64,000 bases of DNA from Alysiella crassa DSM 2578 (GTDB lineage Bacteria > Pseudomonadota > Gammaproteobacteria > Burkholderiales > Neisseriaceae), in NCBI RefSeq assembly GCF_000745955.1, contig NZ_KN050786.1:1-64000 (forward strand), read 5' to 3'. A program made the position numbers and the translations under genes. Below the pieces are notes generated by a model, which was not told the origin of the DNA, did no database searches, and was given only the letters and a program-made list of their open reading frames with translations. Positions 1 through 7,687 of the stretch are shown piece after piece; the stretch's first letter is position 1; the number at the start of each line of letters is the position of its first letter.

Positions 1-95
1 GCTAGGGTGGGGGAAAATTTGTGGAATAAATTAATTGTCTTGAAAATCAACGAACCCCCACCCTAACCCTCCCCCGCAAGCGGGAGAGGGGACAG
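1..95. repeat. GC-rich palindromic repeat, copy 1 (cut by window edge)
   Basis: GC-rich arms (CCCCCACCCTAACCCTCCCCC and the partly lost GCTAGGGTGGGGG) flank an AT-rich centre. The right side runs through GGGAGAGGGGACAGGTTAC into an uptake sequence. Read on the reverse strand it aligns closely with the copy near 24.8 kb, including the uptake-sequence junction. Looser relatives lie near 4.8 kb and inside mfd near 11.1 kb. Confidence 0.7.
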
Positions 96-100
96 GTTAC

Positions 101-142
101 AGGCAGCCTGAAAGATTTTTGTCGTGTACTGAAAGGCTGCCT
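101..142. repeat. Short element remnant between two uptake sequences
   Basis: AGGCAGCCTGAA is followed by AGATTTTTGTCGTGTACTGAA and then AGGCTGCCT. The GTCGTGTACTGAA part is the terminal inverted repeat of the larger elements near 18.8, 27.4, 33.6 and 35.0 kb, but the internal hairpin is missing. The same short layout recurs near 23.9 and 24.76 kb, so it is a recurring internally deleted or solo-end form. Confidence 0.55.
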
Positions 143-157
143 GAAAACCATCAATGA

Positions 158-1240
158 CTACATGCGTTTGCCTTCACGATTAAATAAAGTTTTCTTATCA
201 TTGTCGCAACCGATTGCACTGAAACCGTCTTCCGTGTATTGAATTTTGTCGTATTCAAACGGTACAATCACGCGATTATTCACATCAATCACGCCCGATG
301 CACAAATAATGCTGCCGTTCCGTCTTTTAACCATGGTGGCAAAACCATTGTGGAAATAGCTGTGCAGATGATTGTCGTATTCAAACGGAATAACCGTGTT
401 GCCTTGTTGGTCAATGAAACCGTATTTGTCTTTAATGGCGACATTTGCCAAACCTTCGCGGAACACGGCTGCGTCATGATAAATGGTTGGAATGACCAAT
501 TCGCCTTTGGTGTTGATGAAACCGAAACGTCTCCCCAAATCCATTTTGCCATTGTCCATCGTGCCATCGCTTTTGGCTTTGATTTCCACACGCGCCAAGC
601 CTTCTTTGAAACCGTCCATGCCTGCATATTGACCAAATGGCACAATGATTTCATTTTTCGCATTGATGACAGCAGCTTGCGGAATGTTGAGCGTAGCGGT
701 TTCGCCATTCAGGGGATTTTTGATTTCTTGGGGCGCGTCTTGATACACCACCACCGCGCCATCGGTAAATTGGTATGGGGTCAAACCTTGCCAATCATAT
801 TGGGCAGGAATGACCCATTTTCCCGTTAAATCAATAAAGCCCATTTTCTTGCCATCTTCGGATACGGCAGCCAAGCCTTCGCTGAATTCAGCCGCTTTTT
901 TGTATTTGAATGGCACAATTTCTTTGCCCGAAATGTCAATAAAACCGTACAACGCCGAATCTTTTTTCATCGCCAACAAGGTTTTTTCATCATTGGACAA
1001 TTCCAAACGATTGTATTCAAATGGAATGACCACTTCGCCTTGTTGATTGAGCAAACCCACATGACCATTTTGGTGTTCCACACGATAGTTGGGTTGTGGT
1101 TTGGGCGCGATTTTAGGCGGTGGCGCGGTTTGGGTTTGCGCGACCGCATTTTTGGATTGGGTTTGTGTTTTTTGGTCGGATTTGTCGGAACACGCCAACA
1201 CATTGCACACCAAAATTGCCAAAATAACTTTTTTAAACAT
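158..1240 (-). CDS. WG-repeat lipoprotein
   Basis: A 360-residue predicted lipoprotein. The signal peptide (1-16) ends in a lipobox with Cys17 (VLAC). A Gln/Pro-rich linker follows to about residue 50, then about six WG (KWG) repeats of the form GFID..G..VIPFEYD fill the rest. WG repeats form beta-rich solenoid-like folds, usually on surface or periplasmic proteins; the function here is unknown. The start is supported by AAAGGATAAAATC before the ATG. It lies downstream of pxpA on the same strand, separated by a short spacer with an uptake sequence, and could be co-transcribed. The lipoprotein and WG assignment is firm; the role is not known. Confidence 0.8.
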   Translation of the reverse strand: MFKKVILAILVCNVLACSDKSDQKTQTQSKNAVAQTQTAPPPKIAPKPQPNYRVEHQNGHVGLLNQQGEVVIPFEYNRLELSNDEKTLLAMKKDSALYGFIDISGKEIVPFKYKKAAEFSEGLAAVSEDGKKMGFIDLTGKWVIPAQYDWQGLTPYQFTDGAVVVYQDAPQEIKNPLNGETATLNIPQAAVINAKNEIIVPFGQYAGMDGFKEGLARVEIKAKSDGTMDNGKMDLGRRFGFINTKGELVIPTIYHDAAVFREGLANVAIKDKYGFIDQQGNTVIPFEYDNHLHSYFHNGFATMVKRRNGSIICASGVIDVNNRVIVPFEYDKIQYTEDGFSAIGCDNDKKTLFNREGKRM

Positions 1241-1263
1241 GATTTTATCCTTTAAAAATATTT

Positions 1264-2001
1264 TCAGGCTGCCTGAATGCTTATCCCATTATCCGCCAAA
1301 GCCTTGCGAATTTTATCCGCAAATTCCAGCGCGTGCGCCCCATCGCCATGCAAACAAATGCTGTCGGCTTGCACCGCCACGCGGCTGCCGTCCACTGCCG
1401 TAACCGATTGTTCTTGCACCATTTGCAACACCTGCGCCACCGCCTCATCATCGCTGGCGACCGTAGCGTCAGGGCGCGAACGCGGCACCAGCGAGCCGTC
1501 TGGCAAATAACGTCTGTCGGCAAACACTTCCGAAATCACGCCCAAACCTGTGTTTTGCGCTGCCTGAATGTGCAGGCTGCCTGAAAGCCCCATCAATTTC
1601 AATTTGGGGTTAAATTGTTGGATTGTTTTACAAATTAAATTTGCCAAATCAAGGTCTTGTGCCGATTGGTTGTACAACGCGCCATGCGGTTTCACATACG
1701 CCATTTCTACGCCAAAATGGTCGCACAAACTTTGCACCGCACCCAACTGATACAACAGCCAAGCGCGTAACTCGTGTGCTGGCAAATTCATGTTTTTTCT
1801 GCCGAAATTTTCACGGTCGGGAAAGCTGGGGTGTGCGCCCACTCGAACGCCATTTTGTTTTGCCCATTCAAGGGCTTGGGCGATTTCTTTCGCGCCACCT
1901 GCGTGTATGCCGCAACAAATATTGGCGGACGTTACGCGCTGCAACAGCGTTTCGTCCACCGCAAAACCTTCGGCTAAATCGGCGTTTAAATCCACTTGCA
2001 T
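1264..2001 (-). CDS. pxpA: 5-oxoprolinase subunit A (LamB/YcsF family)
   Basis: A 245-residue LamB/YcsF protein, subunit A of the ATP-dependent 5-oxoprolinase that opens 5-oxoproline to glutamate together with PxpB and PxpC. Family motifs visible in order are DLNADLAEG at the N-terminus, [28 protein letters not shown] and ICLHGDGA. The start is the ATG preceded by AAAAGGAAAAG; an upstream in-frame ATG would add 23 basic residues not typical of the family. The stop codon is supplied by an uptake sequence, giving the C-terminus QAA. Unlike the usual compact pxpBCA order, three unknown genes lie between pxpC and pxpA. Confidence 0.93.
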   Translation of the reverse strand: MQVDLNADLAEGFAVDETLLQRVTSANICCGIHAGGAKEIAQALEWAKQNGVRVGAHPSFPDRENFGRKNMNLPAHELRAWLLYQLGAVQSLCDHFGVEMAYVKPHGALYNQSAQDLDLANLICKTIQQFNPKLKLMGLSGSLHIQAAQNTGLGVISEVFADRRYLPDGSLVPRSRPDATVASDDEAVAQVLQMVQEQSVTAVDGSRVAVQADSICLHGDGAHALEFADKIRKALADNGISIQAA

Positions 2002-2044
2002 TTTTCTTTTCCTTTTAATGGGTTGTGTGTTTTTTTCAGAGTTT

Positions 2045-2114
2045 GTAGGTCGGGCATTTATGCCCGACACAATGTGCCGCGATTGATTATGTAGGGTATA
2101 AATGCCCGACCTAC
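2045..2114. repeat. Inverted-repeat element with GTAGGTCGGGCA ends
   Basis: GTAGGTCGGGCATTTATGCCCGAC begins a short self-complementary arm, and the far end reads ATAAATGCCCGACCTAC, giving nested palindromes. It lies directly upstream of pxpA and could sit in its 5' untranslated region. It differs in sequence from the TTCAGTACACGAC family. Confidence 0.65.
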
Positions 2115-2132
2115 GGAAACCACCTGAAAAAT

Positions 2133-2204
2133 GTAGGTTGGGTCTTGACCCAACATTTTTCCAAATTTAAATTGTGTTGATGTTGGGTTTGCAACCCAAC
2201 CTAC
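2133..2204. repeat. Inverted-repeat element with GTAGGTTGGGTC ends
   Basis: The left arm GTAGGTTGGGTCTTGACCCAAC pairs with the right arm GTTGGGTTTGCAACCCAACCTAC across an AT-rich centre. It follows the previous element after about 18 bases. The common GTAGG/CCTAC tips suggest two related families of non-coding hairpin repeats. Confidence 0.65.
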
Positions 2205-2218
2205 GCGTTTGGTTGTGG

Positions 2219-2434
2219 CTATTCGTTTTTTGCAAACTGGTAGAATAGAAATATCGCCACCACACCAGCCAAAAAATGCAAAGCGGACAGCCAAATTCTT
2301 TCATTAAAATCATGAATATGCAAAAAGCGTCTGGTGGAAACACAATAACCAAGCGACAAACATAAAATCGTCAAACCCAAATTCACAATCGCCACAATTA
2401 AAATCAAAATGGGAAATGAAAACATTTTTTTCAT
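2219..2434 (-). CDS. Small membrane protein, unknown function
   Basis: A 71-residue protein with two predicted membrane segments, about residues 5-27 and 44-66, joined by a short polar loop. It starts four bases after the stop of the upstream gene, and the junction is an uptake-like sequence (TCAGGCAACCTGA), so translation is probably coupled. No family recognised. The next ATG three codons in is an alternative start. Its place in the run of minus-strand genes between pxpC and pxpA supports it being real. Confidence 0.6.
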   Translation of the reverse strand: MKKMFSFPILILIVAIVNLGLTILCLSLGYCVSTRRFLHIHDFNERIWLSALHFLAGVVAIFLFYQFAKNE

Positions 2435-2437
2435 TTT

Positions 2438-2965
2438 TCAGGTTGCCTGACTGGGTTCGCTGAAAAAATCATCTTTTGTATAAACCACATCAGGAAAATA
2501 GTCCAACATGGTTTTCTCGCGTTTCAATATGGACAATGCCATTTCGTAAACCGTTTCAGGGACAATCTCTTTGTTTGGCAATGACATTTTGATGATTTTG
2601 CCTGAATAACTTTGTTTAATCACGCAACTGGGGCGCATGATTAAATTGTGTTTTTCGGGCATATCGTGCGTTAAAGCGAAAATTTTTTCGTCCCATGCTC
2701 GCCAATTTTCGTCATCATAATCAGGCGGTGGCGGACATTCTTTAATCGCCCAACGCTCGCATTCTTCCCAATATGCCAATTGCAAATCCTGCCAAAAAAC
2801 GCGGTAAACGTGCGAACCATAGCGAAAACACAACACGTCTGGCATACCAATAAGCGAAGGCGTTAAAAATAAACGGTTTTTCGGAATGGGTAAGTTGCCA
2901 TAAGTGGCGTGTTTGCTGAATATTTTGGAAGATTGAATTTGGTTTTCGTATTTTATGTTTTTCAT
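2438..2965 (-). CDS. Hypothetical protein
   Basis: A 175-residue soluble-looking protein rich in aromatic and charged residues, with no signal peptide or membrane segment and no recognised motif. A Pro/Asp/Glu cluster (PPPPDYDDEN) lies near residue 100. The ATG comes immediately after an uptake sequence (CAGCCTGAAAATG), and the stop is itself formed by an uptake-like sequence, giving the ending QAT. Its tight spacing to both neighbours suggests one transcript. Function unknown. Confidence 0.65.
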   Translation of the reverse strand: MKNIKYENQIQSSKIFSKHATYGNLPIPKNRLFLTPSLIGMPDVLCFRYGSHVYRVFWQDLQLAYWEECERWAIKECPPPPDYDDENWRAWDEKIFALTHDMPEKHNLIMRPSCVIKQSYSGKIIKMSLPNKEIVPETVYEMALSILKREKTMLDYFPDVVYTKDDFFSEPSQAT

Positions 2966-2985
2966 TTTCAGGCTGCCTGAACATT

Positions 2986-3711
2986 TTATCCACGCACTTC
3001 ATCAATCAAATTGCTGATTTCATCTTCAAATTTTGCCGTATCGCGTTGAGCGGTGGGCGCACAATATTTCGCAAAATCAATATCATTGCTCATTGCCCAC
3101 GCAAACCCAAACACGCCACACATCACAAAAAATTTCACCACATAATAAATGACTTTTGCGAATGAATCGGTGGGCAAAAACAACCAATCCGCCCCAAACC
3201 AAACCACAGCCAAAATCGCCATCATCAAAAACAATCGTGCCAAAACAATCAAAAAACCTTCAAATGAACCGATAAAATTGGGGTAACTCAATTTGGCTGG
3301 TGCTTGATAATTTTGATTAAGCGATTGATTTTCTACATAAACAACCGAGTTTCGCCTTTCATCGTTCCACCAAACCACGATGATTTGATTATCAGGGCGA
3401 CATGAAATTTGCCAATCGGTAAAATGAAATGAATGCTCTTGCCCAGTCGTTTCGTCCAGTAAAAACAATTCTTCATGCACAAGAGTTTCGCTGCGAATGC
3501 GAACTGGGTCAATTTTGCCTTTCATCGTACCGTGCAGGCTGCCTGAACCGCCAAACACTGACCCTGAAGCCTTGCCTTTGATTTCGCCACCACCACCGTA
3601 ACCCGAAACCACCGTTTCCAAATCGCGGTTATTTGCCAATAATTTGCCTTTTAAAGCATGGAGTTGAATGTGCTTTTGATGTGTGAATGACAATGAACGT
3701 GTGGCATACAT
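2986..3711 (-). CDS. Hypothetical membrane protein
   Basis: A 241-residue protein with a soluble N-terminal part containing a glycine-rich stretch (about residues 38-62, including SGSL encoded by an uptake sequence) and two predicted membrane segments at about 152-172 and 185-205. AAGGAAAAATCATC before the ATG supports the start. It lies about 65 bases downstream of pxpC on the same strand. No family was recognised. Confidence 0.65.
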   Translation of the reverse strand: MYATRSLSFTHQKHIQLHALKGKLLANNRDLETVVSGYGGGGEIKGKASGSVFGGSGSLHGTMKGKIDPVRIRSETLVHEELFLLDETTGQEHSFHFTDWQISCRPDNQIIVVWWNDERRNSVVYVENQSLNQNYQAPAKLSYPNFIGSFEGFLIVLARLFLMMAILAVVWFGADWLFLPTDSFAKVIYYVVKFFVMCGVFGFAWAMSNDIDFAKYCAPTAQRDTAKFEDEISNLIDEVRG

Positions 3712-3776
3712 GATGATTTTTCCTTATGCAACATGGTTTTAAAACAAATTCGCGCGATTTTCAGGCTGCCTGAAAT

Positions 3777-4703
3777 TTATTTTGACCGCGCAATCACTTC
3801 AATTTGATGCAAATACGCTTCATTGCGCCGTTTTAATTTGGCGGCTTCTTGTGGCGTGGCAATCTGAAAAAACACCTTCGCGCCAAACCGAATTTGCGCC
3901 AAACGTCCCAAATCCGCCGCCACCACAGTCGCGATTTTCGGATAACCGCCAGTGGTTTGCGTGTCCGCCATCAACACAATCGGCTGACCGCTTGGCGGCA
4001 CTTGCACCGTGCCAAATTGCACCGCGTGCGACAACATTTCCACATTTTCCGCGCGTTCCAACACGCCACCGCCCAAACGGTAGCCCATGCGGTTGCTGTC
4101 GCTTTGCAGTGTCCAGCCGTTTTGCCAAAAGCGGAAATGCGCGTTGCGGTTGAATTGCCCGTATTCCGATGAGGGCAAGGCGTGAATGCGGTTGGTCAGC
4201 GCGATGGGCGCAACGCCGACTTTTTTCAGGCTGCCTGAATCGCCCAACACGCCCAATTTATCGCCTTTTTGCAAACTTCTACCGTGAAATCCGCCAAATT
4301 GCGCTTTTAAATCGGTGGCTTTTGCGCCCAATATTTCGGGTACGTCCACGCCACCGTCCACGCACAAATAGCCGTACATGCCATGCACCGCGCGCACCAA
4401 ACGCAAAGTTTGACCGCGTTTCGCGCTGTAACGCCAGTAGGAATGCACGGGTTCATCGTCCAAAAACGCTTCGTAAATCGCGCCTGTGATGCAAAAGGGC
4501 ATATCGCGTTCAAATTTCACGCTCAATCCGCCCAATGCGATTTCAATCGCGGCGGCATTTTCTTGATTATTCAGCAAAATATTGCCCGTCCGCAACGCCA
4601 AAGTGTCCATTGCGCCAGCGTGTCCCACGCCAAATCGCCGCCAACCGTAACGCCCCAAATCTTGTACGCTCGCCAATGCGTTGCATGATGTGATTTCTAA
4701 CAT
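3777..4703 (-). CDS. pxpC: 5-oxoprolinase subunit C (biotin-dependent carboxyltransferase-like)
   Basis: A 308-residue protein of the KipA/AHS2 family that acts with PxpB and PxpA in ATP-dependent 5-oxoproline hydrolysis. Near the N-terminus it has the family signature GVGHAGAMDTLALR followed by GNILLNN. A glycine-rich segment (DGGVDVPEILGAKATDLKAQ) and a late NRMGYRLGG motif also fit. The start has AGGATAAAACAAAA upstream. An in-frame uptake sequence encodes SGSLK in the middle. It follows pxpB after about 230 bases holding a GC-rich repeat. Confidence 0.92.
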   Translation of the reverse strand: MLEITSCNALASVQDLGRYGWRRFGVGHAGAMDTLALRTGNILLNNQENAAAIEIALGGLSVKFERDMPFCITGAIYEAFLDDEPVHSYWRYSAKRGQTLRLVRAVHGMYGYLCVDGGVDVPEILGAKATDLKAQFGGFHGRSLQKGDKLGVLGDSGSLKKVGVAPIALTNRIHALPSSEYGQFNRNAHFRFWQNGWTLQSDSNRMGYRLGGGVLERAENVEMLSHAVQFGTVQVPPSGQPIVLMADTQTTGGYPKIATVVAADLGRLAQIRFGAKVFFQIATPQEAAKLKRRNEAYLHQIEVIARSK

Positions 4704-4779
4704 TTTTGTTTTATCCTGTTATTTTTAAATTGTTTTCAGGCTGCCTGAAAATACACGACCAATTTTAATCTTGCCACAA

Positions 4780-4886
4780 ACCCACTCCCTCTCCTTTGGG
4801 AGAGGGCTGGGGAGAGGGAAAAATCGTTGAGCATCGTCAGTTTTCCCCTCTCCCTAACCCTCTCCCAAAGGAGAGGGGACGGGTTT
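4780..4886. repeat. GC-rich palindromic repeat, copy 2
   Basis: CTCCCTCTCCTTTGGGAGAGGG and its counterpart CCCTCTCCCAAAGGAGAGGG form large imperfect arms around a short unique centre, and the whole is bounded by CACAAACC and GGTTTGTG. It sits between pxpB and pxpC, so a transcript covering both would carry this hairpin. Confidence 0.7.
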
Positions 4887-4934
4887 GTGGTTATTTTACG
4901 GTTTCAGGCAGCCTGAAAAATATTTTTTGTAACC

Positions 4935-5579
4935 TTATTTCTCAATTTTTTCCGCCACAAATCGCACCGTATCCCCCGCATTAAGCAAAGTCGGTGGCGT
5001 GTTATCCGCTTGAAACAATGGAAGATTGGTGCGCCCCAAAATCTGCCAACCTGCTGGCGATGCAAAGGGATAAACCCCCGTTTGCGCCCCACCAATGCCG
5101 ACCGAACCCGCTTCCACGCGCGTGCGTGGCGTGGTGTGGCGCGGCGTGTGCAGATGTTCGGCTAATCCGCCCAAATATGGAAAACCTGCCTGAAAGCCCA
5201 TCATAAAAACGGTGTAGGTGTGGCTGGTGTGTTCGGCGACAATTTTTTCAATGGAAACATTGTGATACTTGGCAACGTCCGCCAAATCCATGCCAAATTC
5301 GCCACCGTAAACGACTGGGATTTCAACGTGTTTGCCTTGATAGTTTGCCGCTTGGGTTTCGTCCCAAATCGCGTTCAGGCTGCCTGAAAAATCGTGCAAA
5401 TCCACGCCATAGTCTGTGAAAATGGTAACGTTGTTCATGCCAACCACCACTTCTGCCACATGTTCAAGCGTTTGAAGTTTATCGGCAAATGCCCAGATTT
5501 TTTGTTGTTTGGCTAATTCGGCTGGCGGGGGAAGTTGGCAAACAATGCCGTTTTCGCTGATGGGGTGTAGGGTAAGCAT
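4935..5579 (-). CDS. pxpB: 5-oxoprolinase subunit B (KipI/AHS1 family)
   Basis: A 214-residue KipI-type protein, a partner of PxpC in 5-oxoprolinase. The family core is clear: HTYTVFMMGFQAGFPYLGGL, then PRTRVEAGSVGIGG and GVYPFASPAGWQILGRT near the C-terminus. The usual PGF of the central motif reads AGF here. The start at MLTLHPISENG fits family length; the ribosome-binding site is weak. It is the first gene of the minus-strand pxp group. Confidence 0.92.
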   Translation of the reverse strand: MLTLHPISENGIVCQLPPPAELAKQQKIWAFADKLQTLEHVAEVVVGMNNVTIFTDYGVDLHDFSGSLNAIWDETQAANYQGKHVEIPVVYGGEFGMDLADVAKYHNVSIEKIVAEHTSHTYTVFMMGFQAGFPYLGGLAEHLHTPRHTTPRTRVEAGSVGIGGAQTGVYPFASPAGWQILGRTNLPLFQADNTPPTLLNAGDTVRFVAEKIEK

Positions 5580-5728
5580 AATGTAATAAGATGTAATTTT
5601 TTTATCGGAATGATTTTATAAAATAAGTGAATAAATGTGTCAAGGGGATTGAACGGGTGTGATGGTTGTGTTGTTAAAAAATAAAAAAGGGCGGAAAGCA
5701 AATCCGCCCTTTATTGTGTGGCAAATGT

Positions 5729-6511
5729 TCAGGCTGCCTGAACTTTCTCCGCCACAATAAACAAACGTGGCAAAGACAATAAAATTTGCCCATCGTATTG
5801 TTTAGGATAATATTGTTGTAATTTTTGAATATAAATTTCTTGAAATTCAAATTGTTGCGTTTCATCTAAACACGCCAAATAGGGGCGCAGTGCGGTGCTG
5901 GCAAACATTTGGGCAATGCTGGCAACATCGGGCAAAACATGGTGGTAAACCGTATGCCAAGTGTCCACGCGACAATGATTTTTTACAAAAATATCATAAG
6001 AATCATGTACTTTTAATATATTTGGGCGACTGGCGACCTGTTGCATGGTGGTGCGCCATTGTGGTAATTGCGCGACTTCGTTCATCAGACGATGAGATGG
6101 CTCGTTTAAATTATCGGGCATTTGGATTGCCAACACGCCATTGGGTGCAAGTTGTTCAATAATATGCGAAAACAATGTTTCGGGTTCGGGCGACCATTGC
6201 AAAGAAGCATTGGCAAAAATCACATCTTGCGGCACATCGCTGCACCAGTCGTGAAAATCTTGCTGAATAAATTCGCACGATGGCAAGTTTTCACGCGCTG
6301 CTGCCAGCATATTGGGCGAATTGTCCACGCCTGTGATGTGGGCGTGTTGCCAAACTTCGCGTAACAGCGCGGTGCTGTTGCCCGCGCCACAACCTAAATC
6401 GGTAATGTGTTGTGCGGGGCGATGGAGAATGTGGGAGAGCAATTCTAGGGCTGGGCGGTTGCGTTGGGTAGCGAAATTTAAATAGGCTTGGGGGTTCCAG
6501 TCTTGGGGCAT
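5729..6511 (-). CDS. tam: Trans-aconitate 2-methyltransferase-like SAM methyltransferase
   Basis: A 260-residue class I SAM-dependent methyltransferase close to Tam, which methylates trans-aconitate, an inhibitor of aconitase. It opens with the typical MPQDWNPQAYLNF, then motif I DLGCGAGN at about 38-45 and ANASLQWSPEPETL in the middle. The start was placed at this Met because GGACTTCCCCCC precedes it; the longer reading adds 25 residues partly encoded by an uptake sequence. The C-terminal QAA and stop also come from an uptake sequence. Confidence 0.85.
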   Translation of the reverse strand: MPQDWNPQAYLNFATQRNRPALELLSHILHRPAQHITDLGCGAGNSTALLREVWQHAHITGVDNSPNMLAAARENLPSCEFIQQDFHDWCSDVPQDVIFANASLQWSPEPETLFSHIIEQLAPNGVLAIQMPDNLNEPSHRLMNEVAQLPQWRTTMQQVASRPNILKVHDSYDIFVKNHCRVDTWHTVYHHVLPDVASIAQMFASTALRPYLACLDETQQFEFQEIYIQKLQQYYPKQYDGQILLSLPRLFIVAEKVQAA

Positions 6512-6589
6512 GGGGGGAAGTCCTTTCAGGCTGCCTGAAATAAAAAAATGCTCACGGTATTTTATCGTAAGCATTTTCTCATGCAATAA

Positions 6590-7687
6590 TTATTTATTGG
6601 ATTTACGGCGATTACACGGTTTACACAACATTTGGCAATTCTCTTCCACCGTTTTACCACCTTCACTCCAAGGTGTGATATGGTCGCCTTCCATTTCGGC
6701 TAATTCAAATTTTTGTTTACAATTCGGGCAGATACCTTTTTGTTTTTCAAAAACTTTTTGTTTCAAACTGTCTGAAAAAGCACGGATATTCAAAAATTTC
6801 TCATCACGTGTTAAAACATAGGGATAAATCCCCCTTTGATTTCCCACATCATCATCGGCAATCAATTTGGCAATTTCACTTTCCAATGCATCTTTATCCA
6901 AATTGGCAGCCTGAAAACGGTTATATAGAAATCCCCAATCTTGTCCTTTCATCAATTTAGCGCGTTTAACTGGGAATTTCAAATTAACCCATTCAATCAC
7001 ATTTTTAAAATACAGCCACAAATCATCGGCATTTTTATCATGCTGATGAATCGCCATATATTGCCGAATGGCAGTATCGCTACTTTGATTGGCGTGCCAA
7101 GCAATTGCTGTTTCCAAAAAATCTTGGCGGATTGGCGAACCATTTAAATAATCCTTACCAATTTGATACGCCACACATCCATTTTTACTGAAATGGCGTT
7201 TTGCGTCTGTAACCCAACTGCCTGCATAAACTGCATTGCGTAATTCTTGGTCGGTCAATTTTTCGCCAGCGATATTGATGGTTTGAAACCAATCTAATTT
7301 ATCGCTAGGGCTGCCTGTACATTGATAAACCGTTAATTCATAATTTAAAAATTTTTCTTGTTCATCAGGTTGCAAATTATGGAAATAGCGCATTTCATAA
7401 GCAAAATCACCATTCACATATTGGCAAATGGAAAGGGTACGTTGCTGACCGTCCACAATTTCAAATGTGCCGTCATCGCGTACTGCCCAATACATTACAT
7501 TGAGTGGAAAACCTTTGTTAATGGTGTTAATTACGGCATCACGCTGTTTGTCTTTATAAACAAATTCACGCTGATAGGGTGGACGCACATCCAATTTTCC
7601 GCCAAATGCACGGACACCATTTTCGGCATTATCTTGATAATTTTCAACCAATTGGCGGATTGTGATGGTGGTCATTTCAATTTTCAT
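6590..7687 (-). CDS. DUF262-HNH endonuclease, probable restriction partner
   Basis: A 365-residue two-domain protein. The N-terminal DUF262 (ParB/Srx-like) domain shows PYQRE at 37-41 and the hallmark DGQQR at 79-83, which in GmrSD- and SspE-type proteins binds or hydrolyses nucleotide. The C-terminus is a compact HNH nuclease with zinc-binding CPNC (320-323) and CKPC (355-358), catalytic DH at 335-336 and Asn350. The start overlaps the end of the adenine methyltransferase by 11 bases (a second Met four codons on would remove the overlap), so the two are co-translated. The region is AT-rich with few uptake sequences, consistent with acquisition. Family knowledge supports a nuclease; its role as the restriction subunit is inferred. 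Confidence 0.85.
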   Translation of the reverse strand: MKIEMTTITIRQLVENYQDNAENGVRAFGGKLDVRPPYQREFVYKDKQRDAVINTINKGFPLNVMYWAVRDDGTFEIVDGQQRTLSICQYVNGDFAYEMRYFHNLQPDEQEKFLNYELTVYQCTGSPSDKLDWFQTINIAGEKLTDQELRNAVYAGSWVTDAKRHFSKNGCVAYQIGKDYLNGSPIRQDFLETAIAWHANQSSDTAIRQYMAIHQHDKNADDLWLYFKNVIEWVNLKFPVKRAKLMKGQDWGFLYNRFQAANLDKDALESEIAKLIADDDVGNQRGIYPYVLTRDEKFLNIRAFSDSLKQKVFEKQKGICPNCKQKFELAEMEGDHITPWSEGGKTVEENCQMLCKPCNRRKSNK

